Assembly (NCBI RefSeq): GCF_900566085.1
Contig: NZ_UPHT01000032.1
Location: 88,890-152,889 of the forward strand
Source: Mycobacterium attenuatum
GTDB lineage: Bacteria > Actinomycetota > Actinomycetes > Mycobacteriales > Mycobacteriaceae
Reading direction: 5' to 3'
DNA length: 64,000 nucleotides
In this document: positions 19,934-27,826 of the stretch, piece after piece
Numbering within the stretch: position 1 is the stretch's first letter
How the letters are laid out: every line of letters starts with the position of its first letter
Translations under genes and position numbers: made by a program
The notes under the pieces: generated by a model
Seen by the model: only the letters and a program-made list of their open reading frames with translations
What the model was told of the DNA's origin: nothing
Database searches by the model: none

Positions 19934-20569
19934 GTGCCGATAAACACCGTTCTGGCCATCGACACCGCCACCCCGGCCGTGACGGCAGGCGTGGTCCGCA
20001 AAGACGGCGGCCAGTGCGTCACCCTGGCTCAGCGGGTCATCGTCGACGCCCGGGCACATGCCGAACGGTTGACCCCTAACGTGCTGTCCGCACTCGCTGA
20101 CGCGGCGCTGAGCATGGCCGACCTGGACGCCGTGGTGGTGGGCTGCGGTCCGGGCCCGTTCACCGGTCTGCGGGCCGGGATGGCGACGGCCGCGGCCTAC
20201 GGACATGCGCTGGGGATCCCGGTGTACGGCGTGTGCAGCCTGGACGCCATCGGCGGCCAAACCGCCGGTGACACGCTGGTGGTCACCGACGCCCGCCGCC
20301 GCGAAGTGTATTGGGCGCGATACCGCGACGGAGTGCGCGCCGCCGGGCCGGCCGTCAACGCCCCGGCCGACGTCGATCCCGGCCCGGCCCGCACGGTCGC
20401 CGGATCGCCGCAGCACGCCGCGTTGTTCGATCTGCCCCGGTGTGAGCCGGTATATCCGACGCCGGCGGGTCTGGTGGCCGCGGTGAACGAGTGGTCGGAC
20501 CCTCCGCCGCCGCTGGTGGCGCTGTATCTGCGCCGCCCGGATGCCAAGCCGTTGGCGGCTCGCACATGA
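19934..20569 (+). CDS. tsaB: tRNA t6A biosynthesis protein TsaB
   Basis: A 211-residue ASKHA-fold protein, non-catalytic partner that dimerises with TsaD. Typical features are the N-terminus TVLAIDTATPAVTAGV, the dimer-interface segment VVVGCGPGPFTGLRAG and the SLDAIG motif. The GTG at 19934 follows GAGGAG. Its stop overlaps the ATG of rimI (ATGA). Confidence 0.96.
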   Translation: MPINTVLAIDTATPAVTAGVVRKDGGQCVTLAQRVIVDARAHAERLTPNVLSALADAALSMADLDAVVVGCGPGPFTGLRAGMATAAAYGHALGIPVYGVCSLDAIGGQTAGDTLVVTDARRREVYWARYRDGVRAAGPAVNAPADVDPGPARTVAGSPQHAALFDLPRCEPVYPTPAGLVAAVNEWSDPPPPLVALYLRRPDAKPLAART

Positions 20570-21036
20570 CCGCGCACATCCAGCCCGTCACCCTCGCTGC
20601 GCTGGCACCCGCGGACGCCGACCGGTGCGCCGAATTGGAAGCCCAGTTGTTCGACGGCGACGATCCGTGGCCGGCGGTGGCCTTCGAGCGGGAACTGGCC
20701 AGTGCGCGCAACCACTACGTGGGCGCCCGCAGCGGCGACACCCTGGTCGGCTATGCCGGCATTTGCCGGCTGGGCCGCACCGCGCCGTACGAGTACGAGG
20801 TGCACACGATCGGTGTGGACCCGGCCTACCAGGGACAGGGCATCGGCCGTCGGCTCCTCGACGACCTGCTCGACTTCGCCGGGACCGGCGTCGTCTACCT
20901 CGAGGTCCGTACCGACAATGAGCCCGCCCTCGCGCTGTATCGCAGCGTTGGATTCGAGCAGGTCGGCCTGCGCCGGCGCTACTACCGGGTGAGCGGCGCC
21001 GACGCCTACACGATGCGACGGGAGCCGCGCCGATGA
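20566..21036 (+). CDS. rimI: Ribosomal-protein-alanine N-acetyltransferase RimI
   Basis: A 156-residue GNAT acetyltransferase. The acetyl-CoA pyrophosphate loop is [15 protein letters not shown]; motif B is [21 protein letters not shown]. The family acetylates N-terminal alanine of ribosomal protein S18 and other proteins. ATGA overlaps link it to tsaB before and tsaD after, the usual cluster in actinobacteria. Confidence 0.95.
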   Translation: MTAHIQPVTLAALAPADADRCAELEAQLFDGDDPWPAVAFERELASARNHYVGARSGDTLVGYAGICRLGRTAPYEYEVHTIGVDPAYQGQGIGRRLLDDLLDFAGTGVVYLEVRTDNEPALALYRSVGFEQVGLRRRYYRVSGADAYTMRREPRR

Positions 21037-22067
21037 GCATCGTGCTGGCCATCGAAACTTCCTGCGACGAAACGGGAGTCGGCATCGCCCGCCTGGAGGC
21101 TGACGGCACGCTGACATTGCTGGCCGATGAGGTGGCCTCCAGCGTCGATGAGCATGTGCGGTTCGGCGGCGTGGTTCCCGAGATCGCGTCACGGGCGCAC
21201 CTGGAAGCGCTTGGTCCGCTCATGCGCCGGGCGCTGGCGGCGGCGGGTCTGCAGCGACCGGACGTCGTTGCGGCCACCATCGGCCCGGGCCTGGCTGGTG
21301 CGCTGCTGGTGGGAGTGGCGGCGGCCAAGGCCTACGCGGCGGCCTGGGGGGTGCCGTTCTACGGCGTCAACCACCTCGGCGGGCACCTGGCGGCCGACGT
21401 CTACGAACACGGCCCCCTGCCCGAGTGCGTGGCGCTGCTGGTGTCCGGCGGACACACCCACCTGCTGCACGTGCGCTCGCTTGCCGAGCCGATCGTCGAG
21501 CTGGGCAGCACCGTCGACGACGCGGCCGGTGAGGCCTACGACAAAGTGGCGCGTCTGCTGGGGCTGGGTTATCCGGGTGGCAGGGTGCTCGACGACCTGG
21601 CCCGCACCTGCGGCCGGGAGGCCGCGGAGATTCCCGTGTTCCCGCGCGGCATGACCGGTCCGCGCGATGATCCCTACGCGTTCAGCTTCTCCGGGCTCAA
21701 GACCGCGGTGGCCCGCTATGTCGAGAGCAATCCAGACTTCCGGCCCGCCGACGTCGCGGCCGGGTTCCAGGAGTCCGTCGCCGACGTGTTGACCAAGAAG
21801 GCGGTGCGCGCGGCCACCGAACTGGGGGTGTCGACCCTGCTGATCGCGGGCGGGGTGGCCGCCAACTCCCGGCTGCGCGAGCTGGCCACCCAGCGCTGCG
21901 CCGAGGCCGGGCTGGATCTGCGGATCCCCAAGCCTCGGCTGTGCACCGACAACGGCGCCATGATCGCCGCTTTCGCGGCACACCTGGTGGCCGCGGCAGC
22001 GCCGCCGTCGCCGCTGGACGTACCCAGCGACCCCGGACTGCCCGTGGTAGTTGGGCAGCTGAGCTAG
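21033..22067 (+). CDS. tsaD: tRNA N6-adenosine threonylcarbamoyltransferase TsaD
   Basis: A 344-residue metalloenzyme transferring threonylcarbamoyl to A37 of tRNA. Motifs: [13 protein letters not shown] at the start, the metal ligands in [14 protein letters not shown], the ATP-site motif [11 protein letters not shown], and [13 protein letters not shown] near the C-terminus. The length is normal for the family. It is the last gene of the alr operon; a 321-bp gap with the heat-shock promoter follows. Confidence 0.97.
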   Translation: MSIVLAIETSCDETGVGIARLEADGTLTLLADEVASSVDEHVRFGGVVPEIASRAHLEALGPLMRRALAAAGLQRPDVVAATIGPGLAGALLVGVAAAKAYAAAWGVPFYGVNHLGGHLAADVYEHGPLPECVALLVSGGHTHLLHVRSLAEPIVELGSTVDDAAGEAYDKVARLLGLGYPGGRVLDDLARTCGREAAEIPVFPRGMTGPRDDPYAFSFSGLKTAVARYVESNPDFRPADVAAGFQESVADVLTKKAVRAATELGVSTLLIAGGVAANSRLRELATQRCAEAGLDLRIPKPRLCTDNGAMIAAFAAHLVAAAAPPSPLDVPSDPGLPVVVGQLS

Positions 22068-22184
22068 CCTCTTGCCCGAAATTGCCGTCATGGCTGTCGT
22101 TGGCGAGCGGATCGCCACCCTGGCGGCGGCCTCGGCGTCGGCGGCCCGCGCAACGCCGACGCGCAGAAGCACCGGGGTGCCCTT

Positions 22185-22216
22185 GAGTGCTAGCACTCTC
22201 ATGTATAGAGTGCTAG
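22185..22216 (+). promoter_or_regulatory. CIRCE operator of groES-groEL1 (HrcA site)
   Basis: The inverted repeat CTAGCACTC-N9-GAGTGCTAG (22190-22198 and 22208-22216) matches the CIRCE element bound by HrcA. An extra half-site, GAGTGCTAG at 22185-22193, overlaps the left arm, making a second palindrome (GAGTGCTAGCACTC). A TATAGA hexamer at 22204-22209 sits across the spacer and right arm and could be the -10, so HrcA would block polymerase directly. The remaining ~170 bp before groES is a leader. Confidence 0.92.
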
Positions 22217-22388
22217 GTGGCAGTTCGGACGGCCCCTGTTGCCGGCACCCGCGACGACGGCGCAAGAGCACGGAAGAATGCCAAATCACCTGGTAATTCG
22301 GACGGTTCCGGGGGCAAGCCCCGGACCGACCGCCAACTCCGGTCCGGGACAGAACCCGGACCCGACCCAATAGTGGAGGGCTCCAATC

Positions 22389-22691
22389 GTGGCGAAGGTG
22401 AACATCAAGCCACTCGAGGACAAGATTCTCGTGCAGGCCAACGAGGCCGAGACCACGACCGCGTCCGGTCTGGTCATTCCCGACACCGCTAAGGAGAAGC
22501 CCCAGGAGGGCACCGTCGTCGCTGTCGGCCCCGGCCGCTGGGACGAGGATGGCGAGAAGCGGATCCCGCTGGACGTTTCCGAGGGCGACACCGTCATCTA
22601 CAGCAAGTACGGCGGCACCGAGATCAAGTACAACGGCGAGGAATACCTGATCCTGTCGGCACGCGACGTGCTGGCCGTCGTTTCCAAGTAA
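22389..22691 (+). CDS. groES: Co-chaperonin GroES (Hsp10)
   Basis: A 100-residue heptameric lid of the chaperonin. Landmarks: [11 protein letters not shown], the mobile loop [16 protein letters not shown] that docks on GroEL, and the end [16 protein letters not shown] start with GGAGGG upstream. It is transcribed from the CIRCE-controlled promoter and followed by groEL1 after ~150 bp containing a strong hairpin. Confidence 0.98.
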   Translation: MAKVNIKPLEDKILVQANEAETTTASGLVIPDTAKEKPQEGTVVAVGPGRWDEDGEKRIPLDVSEGDTVIYSKYGGTEIKYNGEEYLILSARDVLAVVSK

Positions 22692-22703
22692 CACAACCGT
22701 GTT

Positions 22704-22749
22704 CCGCCCCGGCGATCCCCGTGTACGACACGGGTGATTTCCGGGGCGG
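22704..22749 (+). terminator. Nested hairpin between groES and groEL1
   Basis: An outer 9-bp stem (CCGCCCCGG with CCGGGGCGG, 22704-22712 and 22741-22749) encloses an inner 6-bp stem (CCCGTG/CACGGG, 22718-22723 and 22729-22734). It may be a partial terminator, processing site or attenuator adjusting the GroES:GroEL1 ratio. Confidence 0.6.
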
Positions 22750-22840
22750 CATGCGTTAGGAGCCGAGGCGGTGCCTGCCATTGCCCGGCTTACCCACAGG
22801 CCGTGGCAGGCCTGCATCGTCGCCGAGCGGAAGGAAACTG

Positions 22841-24469
22841 ATGAGCAAGCTTATTGAGTACGACGAAATCGCTCGCCGCGCCATGGAAGCGGGCGCGGAC
22901 AAGCTAGCCGACACGGTAAGGGTGACGCTGGGCCCGCGTGGTCGCCATGTGGTGCTGGCCAAGTCCTTCGGCGGGCCGACCATCACCAATGACGGCGTCA
23001 CCGTCGCACGTGAAATCGACCTGGAGGACCCCTTCGAGAACCTGGGGGCACAGCTGGTGAAGTCGGTGGCCACCAAGACCAACGACGTCGCCGGCGACGG
23101 CACCACCACCGCCACCGTGCTGGCCCAGGCCCTGCTCAAGGCCGGCCTGCGGCTGGTCGCCGCGGGTGTCAACCCGATCGCACTCGGTGCCGGCATCGGC
23201 AAGGCCGCAGACGCGGTGTCGGAGGCGCTGCTCGCCTCGGCCACGCCGGTATCGGGCAAGGAGGCCATCGCGCAGGTGGCCACGGTCTCCTCGCGCGACG
23301 AGCAGATCGGTGAGTTGGTGGGCGAGGCGATGACCAAGGTCGGCGCCGACGGCGTGGTCAGCGTCGAGGAATCTTCGACGCTGAACACCGAACTGGAATT
23401 CACCGAGGGTGTCGGCTTCGACAAGGGCTTCTTGTCGGCGTACTTCGTCACGGACTTCGACTCCCAGGAGGCCGTGCTCGAAGACGCGCTGATCCTGCTG
23501 CACCAGGAGAAGATCAGCTCGCTGCCGGACCTGCTGCCGCTGCTGGAGCTGGTCGCCGAATCGGGCAAGCCATTGGTGATCATCGCCGAGGACGTCGAGG
23601 GTGAGGCGCTGGCGACGCTGGTCGTCAACTCGATCCGCAAGACGCTGCGGGCTGTCGCGGTGAAGTCGCCCTATTTCGGCGACCGGCGCAAGGCGTTTCT
23701 GCAGGACCTGGCGGCGGTGACGGGCGCCGAGGTGGTCAACCCCGACGCCGGCCTGGTGCTGCGGGAAGTGGGCCTGGATGTGCTGGGCTCGGCCCGGCGG
23801 GTGGTGGTCAGCAAGGACGAGACCATCATCGTCGACGGTGGCGGCGCTCCGGAGGCGGTCGCGGCGCGGGTCAATCTGCTGCGCAGCGAGATCGAGCGAA
23901 GCGACTCCGACTGGGATCGCGAGAAGCTGGGCGAGCGGCTGGCCAAGCTGGCCGGCGGAGTGGCCGTCATCAAAGTGGGTGCCGCCACCGAGACCGAGCT
24001 CAAGGAACGCAAGGAAAGCGTCGAGGACGCGGTCGCGGCGGCCAAGGCTGCGGTTGAGGAGGGCATCGTCGCCGGCGGGGGCTCCGCGCTGATCCAGGCC
24101 CGTGAGGCGCTGAAGGATCTACGGGCGTCGCTGTCGAGCGACGAAGCACTTGGCGTCGACGTGTTTTCCGAGGCGCTCGCGGCACCGCTGTACTGGATCG
24201 CCACCAATGCCGGGCTCGACGGAGCGGTCGTGGTCAGCAAGGTCAGCGAGCTGCCCGTCGGCCACGGGCTGAACGCCAGCACCCTGACCTACGGCGACCT
24301 GGCCGCCGACGGTGTCGTCGACCCGGTCAAGGTGACCCGGTCCGCGGTGCTCAACGCCGCATCGGTGGCCCGGATGGTGCTCACCACCGAGACGGCGGTG
24401 GTCGACAAGCCCGCCAACGCCGACGAACACGACCATGGCCATGGCCATGGTCACCATCACCACCACTAG
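22841..24469 (+). CDS. groEL1: Chaperonin GroEL1 (Hsp60 paralogue with His-rich tail)
   Basis: A 542-residue chaperonin. ATP-site motifs are [12 protein letters not shown] and [16 protein letters not shown]. The ATG at 22841 ([15 protein letters not shown]) follows GGAAGGAAA. The C-terminus is not the Gly/Met-rich GroEL tail but a His-rich one ([15 protein letters not shown]). This marks the mycobacterial GroEL1 paralogue, linked in the literature to biofilm mycolate synthesis and copper tolerance rather than general folding. The essential GroEL2 is encoded elsewhere. Confidence 0.98.
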   Translation: MSKLIEYDEIARRAMEAGADKLADTVRVTLGPRGRHVVLAKSFGGPTITNDGVTVAREIDLEDPFENLGAQLVKSVATKTNDVAGDGTTTATVLAQALLKAGLRLVAAGVNPIALGAGIGKAADAVSEALLASATPVSGKEAIAQVATVSSRDEQIGELVGEAMTKVGADGVVSVEESSTLNTELEFTEGVGFDKGFLSAYFVTDFDSQEAVLEDALILLHQEKISSLPDLLPLLELVAESGKPLVIIAEDVEGEALATLVVNSIRKTLRAVAVKSPYFGDRRKAFLQDLAAVTGAEVVNPDAGLVLREVGLDVLGSARRVVVSKDETIIVDGGGAPEAVAARVNLLRSEIERSDSDWDREKLGERLAKLAGGVAVIKVGAATETELKERKESVEDAVAAAKAAVEEGIVAGGGSALIQAREALKDLRASLSSDEALGVDVFSEALAAPLYWIATNAGLDGAVVVSKVSELPVGHGLNASTLTYGDLAADGVVDPVKVTRSAVLNAASVARMVLTTETAVVDKPANADEHDHGHGHGHHHHH

Positions 24470-24485
24470 GTCAAGCGGTACGAAG

Positions 24486-24510
24486 CGCCCCCGGTTTCTG
24501 GCCGGGGGCG
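24486..24510 (+). terminator. Terminator of groES-groEL1
   Basis: A perfect 9-bp GC stem (CGCCCCCGG with CCGGGGGCG) with a 7-nt loop begins 17 bp after the groEL1 stop and is followed by a T/C-rich stretch (ttctcgtctc). A near-copy lies at 24773-24797. Confidence 0.85.
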
Positions 24511-24641
24511 TTCTCGTCTCACAGTGCGTCATCGTCATCGGGTTTGTGATGTCGATGTAATCAGTCAGCCTCATAACCGGGTCAGGACCGGTTTGGACCG
24601 GGGTTGCCGTCGTAGCCGCCGGCACGGCCGCCGCTTTCTTC

Positions 24642-24824
24642 TTGCGCGCAAGGACGTGGGTCCGCGTCGTTGCTGCCCTGGTTCTGGCGCTTGCTCTCGC
24701 AAATGGCCTCTGGCGTCACAGCCATGGCCACGATCACGGGCAGCACCCGCATCACAGAGCAGGCAATGAGAGCGCCCCCGGTTTCCGGCGGGGGGCGATT
24801 TCGTTTTGTGCTGCCGACAGCTGA
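24642..24824 (+). CDS. Possible small membrane peptide with His-rich tail, or gene remnant
   Basis: A 60-codon frame from a TTG, open further upstream to 24561 without another start. It encodes a hydrophobic segment (VVAALVLALALANGLW) followed by HSHGHDHGQHPHHRAG, a candidate metal-binding stretch. The codons after AGNES run through a strong terminator hairpin, so a natural product might end earlier or the locus may be decayed. No ribosome site is clear. I do not recognise a family. Low confidence that it is expressed. Confidence 0.3.
   Translation: MRARTWVRVVAALVLALALANGLWRHSHGHDHGQHPHHRAGNESAPGFRRGAISFCAADS
24773..24797 (+). terminator. Second GC-rich hairpin, near-copy of the groEL1 terminator
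   Basis: Stem CGCCCCC (24773-24779) with GGGGGCG (24791-24797), followed by a T-rich run (atttcgtttt). Sequence and loop (ggtttc) closely match the groEL1 terminator 287 bp upstream, suggesting a local duplication. Confidence 0.6.
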
Positions 24825-24893
24825 ACCGACATGCCCATGCGCGCCAAGGCGCCGGTACCATCGATCAATAGTCGTCGCCCTAAGGAGGGAGGC

Positions 24894-25088
24894 GTGGCTA
24901 TGGAATGTCGGAGAGCGCAGAAGGCGGTCGTCAACAGGGAGGCTGTTAGGAAGGCGATGGTCAAGAAGGTCGCTGACAGGTCCACGAAGGCCTCCGCAGA
25001 GCTCGAGAACCGACAGGTTCCTCATGAATATGTCCGCCCAGCCGCTGTGAAACGCCTCCTCGCCGAACGGCAACCCGGCAAGCACTGA
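24894..25088 (+). CDS. Small basic protein, possible antitoxin
   Basis: A 64-residue Lys/Arg-rich protein. The GTG at 24894 has a strong AAGGAGG five bases upstream; an ATG two codons later is also possible. The stop and the next start overlap as TGATG, the tight coupling typical of toxin-antitoxin pairs. Its C-terminus (AAVKRLLAERQ) is helical. I do not recognise a named antitoxin family; the role is inferred from size, charge and coupling to a Fic-like fragment. Confidence 0.55.
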   Translation: MAMECRRAQKAVVNREAVRKAMVKKVADRSTKASAELENRQVPHEYVRPAAVKRLLAERQPGKH

Positions 25089-25327
25089 TGCCACTGACGC
25101 CGGGATACGGCGAAACGCCGCTTCCGGAAGACGAATTGGTCGCGTTACTCCCGCGCGTCGTCGAGGTGCTCGACAAGCCCATCAGAATGGCTGATGTCTA
25201 CGACCTCGAACAGGCGGTGCAGCAGCAGGTGTCCGAAGACCTGCTGACTTATGCGTTCGCGGGCTCATTGCAGCTCGACGACCTAATGAGCGACCACTTT
25301 CCGCAGCACTATGCTGTGGGTCGCTGA
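25088..25327 (+). pseudogene. N-terminal fragment resembling a Fic/Doc-type protein
   Basis: A 79-residue frame starting MPLTPGYGETPLPEDELV and containing KPIRMADVYDLEQAVQQQV and GSLQLDDLMSDHF. From memory this resembles the region before the catalytic core in actinobacterial Fic-domain proteins. The frame stops just where the Fic fold should continue; no HxFx(D/E)GNGR motif is present here or in the next few hundred bases in any frame. It therefore looks like a truncated toxin, but could be a small intact protein of another kind. Confidence 0.4.
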
Positions 25328-25715
25328 CGTTCGGGTGATGTCGAAGTAAGCCTTCGCCAGGCTGCGGAAATGGCGTGTTTTTCTTTGCGGCGACATGCGC
25401 TGTGATTTATTGCTTCGAGGCCACCGGATACCAGACCTCGCAGAACGGGCCAGATAAACGAAACACCCGCGGCGGCGCAGCCGGGTGTTTGGCATTGCTC
25501 GACTCAGTGGTTGCTCGGCCGCATATACCGCACCCATCTCGACGGCGAACCGGATGTGCCTCGGCCGGTGGTCGTGAAGCTCCCGCTTGTCGAAACCGAA
25601 GCCCGGCCGGCCGTCTGCGAGGACCTCGAGTTACACCTACGTTGAGGTGCACTCTCACCAGGAGAACCGGGTCGCCGGCCCGCCCGTACTTCGGGTAGAA
25701 AAACCCGTCGGCGCG
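25328..25715. other. Gap between the toxin-like fragment and sodC, with a hairpin and a coding-like stretch
   Basis: The first ~130 bp are less GC-rich than the surroundings. A perfect 9-bp hairpin follows at 25461-25490. On the plus strand 25508-25645 reads as an uninterrupted, plausible protein end (RIYRTHLDGEPDVPRPVVVK and on) without a normal start codon. It may be a gene remnant. Confidence 0.4.
25461..25490. terminator. Hairpin between the toxin-like fragment and sodC
   Basis: AAACACCCG (25461-25469) pairs with CGGGTGTTT (25482-25490); a T-run ends the plus-strand side and an A-run the other. It could end transcription from either side. Confidence 0.6.
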
Positions 25716-26564
25716 TCAGCCGTTGGGCGGAAGGCTGGGCGTCGTTACGGTGCCGCTCGGCGTCGACGTGACGGTGGGAACGCTGGTGACCGTGACGGTG
25801 CTCGTGCTCGTGGACGGCGATTGCACGACGGTCGTGGTGGTGACCGTGACGGTGCTCGCGCTCGGCGACGGCGGTGGCCCGACCGTCGTGCTGGCTACCG
25901 TGGACGAGCTGGTTGCCGGGGCGATCACACCGCAAGCCACTCGCTTACCCGAATCACCGGTGGCCAGCGTCTCTTCGTCCGGGCCCGGCGTGCCGTTTTT
26001 CTGGGTATAGCGGGCGGGAGGAATATTGCCGAAGTTGTCCGGGTCCTGGTGAATGATCAGCGCGGTGCCCGAGCCATTTTTTAGGTCCGCGGCGGTGAAC
26101 GAGTTAGAGGTGGTGACGAGTTTTGCCGTGCCGTCCGAGCGTACTTCCAATGAGGTCAGATCGCCGCTGGCGGGATAACCCGTATGCCCAGGCGCCTGGT
26201 AATGGCCTCCGGCGGAATTGAAGTCGCCGGTCGCTCCGCCCGTCGGGGCAATTGAATCGGCCTCGCATTTGCCCACCGAGTGGATATGGAGCCCGTGGAA
26301 ACCGGGGGTTAGGATCTGGTTGGGGACTGTTTCTAAGGTCAACGTCGCGAAGCCGTTCGCAAAATCGAAGGTGGCGTTGGCCACCGGGGTTCCGTCGGCA
26401 CTCTTCAACTGTGTGGTGATCCGCTCGGTACCGGGCGGTGGGGCGGTGAGCGGTGACGTGTTCGGCTGGCTGGTGTTCTGGTTGGCACACGCACCCACCG
26501 GTGCGACGGCTGCGATAAGCACGGCGGCGGCAATGGCCGCCCGCCTTTTCACGCCCCTGTTCAT
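25716..26564 (-). CDS. sodC: Cu/Zn-type superoxide dismutase lipoprotein with Ser/Thr/Val tail
   Basis: A 282-residue protein. Residues 1-26 form a signal peptide ending in a lipobox-like PVGAC, so it is probably membrane-anchored outside the cytoplasm. The SOD domain (~45-215) shows the Cu ligands of [20 protein letters not shown] and [10 protein letters not shown], the Asp of SGDL, and the GKRVACGVI end with the disulfide Cys. Beyond ~215 there is an unusual ~65-residue Ser/Thr/Val/Pro tail ([18 protein letters not shown]), probably extended and surface-exposed. M. tuberculosis SodC lacks such a tail, from memory. It lies 63 bp downstream of the ADP-ribosylglycohydrolase gene. Confidence 0.92.
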   Translation of the reverse strand: MNRGVKRRAAIAAAVLIAAVAPVGACANQNTSQPNTSPLTAPPPGTERITTQLKSADGTPVANATFDFANGFATLTLETVPNQILTPGFHGLHIHSVGKCEADSIAPTGGATGDFNSAGGHYQAPGHTGYPASGDLTSLEVRSDGTAKLVTTSNSFTAADLKNGSGTALIIHQDPDNFGNIPPARYTQKNGTPGPDEETLATGDSGKRVACGVIAPATSSSTVASTTVGPPPSPSASTVTVTTTTVVQSPSTSTSTVTVTSVPTVTSTPSGTVTTPSLPPNG

Positions 26565-26627
26565 GGCATGGGCCTACCCGGATCGGCCAACGCCAAACGA
26601 GCGACTCGGGTTATTGGCTGTAACCGG

Positions 26628-27746
26628 TCAATATCCCGGGTACTTCTGCCAAATGCGCTGAGCGGCGTCGTCGAAGCTGTACTCGGACAGCTGCCAGTCC
26701 GGATAGTCGTAGAGGTCCTCGGCAATCTCGCTGATGACATCGCGAAGTTCCAGCGGTTCCAGCCATTCGGTGGAGATCGCGCCCTCGCCGAGCGCCGCGC
26801 CGAGGAGGTTGCCGGCAATCGAACCCGTCGAATCGGAGTCGCCGTCGTGGTTGACCGCCGCCACGACGCCGTCTTCGAACGACTCTGCTATCAGCGCGCA
26901 GTACACGCCGATGGCCAGCGCCTCGTCGGCAACCCAGCCCTGGCCCAACCCGGCTACAGCCTCGTGGGCCTCATGGCAGCGCCCGCCGCGACGTGCCGCA
27001 GCTTCGGCGGCCTCCACCGCGTTGAGGGTTTCGTCGTGGTTAGCGAACTCGACGAGGATGCGCTTGGCCTCGGGCAGTGCCTCCGCCAGCGGTATCCCCA
27101 GCACCAGCTGGTAGATGAGCGCCGCGAACACTCCGGACGACAACGAACCCGTGGGGTGACCGTGGGTGAGGGCCGCAAGTTCGGTACCGATCCGAAACGC
27201 GCGGCGCAGTGTCCCATCGGGCTGGCGCGACACAAACAGTCCCACGGGTGCCACCCGCATCACCCCGCCGCAGCCCTTGCTGTGGTTTTCCGCGGGCTCG
27301 CCCAGGTTACGCATCTCGCGAAGCGCCGAAATGCAGGTGTTGCCCGGGGCGCGCTGGCTGTGCAACTGGCGCTGCTGGTAGAGCCAGCCCGAATGGCCGT
27401 CACCGAAAGGCGCGCCGACCCCGACGGGGTGCACGGGTGCTTCGCCTTGGGTGCGCAGCCATCGCAGATACGCGTTTGCGGTTACCCCGGTATAGGTCGA
27501 CAAGCCCTTCATGCGTCCGCGGACCAAGTACCGCAGCAGCCCTTCGGCGGTGAACAGGGTCATTTGGGTGTCGTCGGTAACCATGCCGACACCGCCATAA
27601 GCGGGCGCATACGCCGTGATGCCCCCCGGGCCGAACTGCGCCAGGATCTGCTCACGGGTGTGAAACTCCACCGGTGCGCCCAATGCGTCGCCCACCGCGC
27701 CACCGAGCAGGCAGCCGCGGAACCTTGTGCGGTCGCCGATGCTCAT
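26628..27746 (-). CDS. ADP-ribosylglycohydrolase family protein
   Basis: A 372-residue protein starting MSIGDRTRFRGCLLGGAVGDALGAPVEF. The two metal-binding signatures of the DraG/ARH fold are present: VTDDTQMTLFTAEG and DGDSDSTGSIAGNLLGA. GCGGVMRVAPVG and LTHGHPTG are also typical. Such enzymes remove ADP-ribose from proteins or nucleic acids. The frame is open far upstream, but homology begins at the ATG at 27746. It follows the MFS gene by 80 bp and could share its transcript. The target is unknown; no ADP-ribosyltransferase gene is visible beside it. Confidence 0.9.
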   Translation of the reverse strand: MSIGDRTRFRGCLLGGAVGDALGAPVEFHTREQILAQFGPGGITAYAPAYGGVGMVTDDTQMTLFTAEGLLRYLVRGRMKGLSTYTGVTANAYLRWLRTQGEAPVHPVGVGAPFGDGHSGWLYQQRQLHSQRAPGNTCISALREMRNLGEPAENHSKGCGGVMRVAPVGLFVSRQPDGTLRRAFRIGTELAALTHGHPTGSLSSGVFAALIYQLVLGIPLAEALPEAKRILVEFANHDETLNAVEAAEAAARRGGRCHEAHEAVAGLGQGWVADEALAIGVYCALIAESFEDGVVAAVNHDGDSDSTGSIAGNLLGAALGEGAISTEWLEPLELRDVISEIAEDLYDYPDWQLSEYSFDDAAQRIWQKYPGY

Positions 27747-27826
27747 TCTCGGCACGCTACCGCCATGCGGACGAGCCGGCCGTACTCCGCCGGTCAATCC
27801 CAGCGGGGTACGGCCGGCACCACCCG

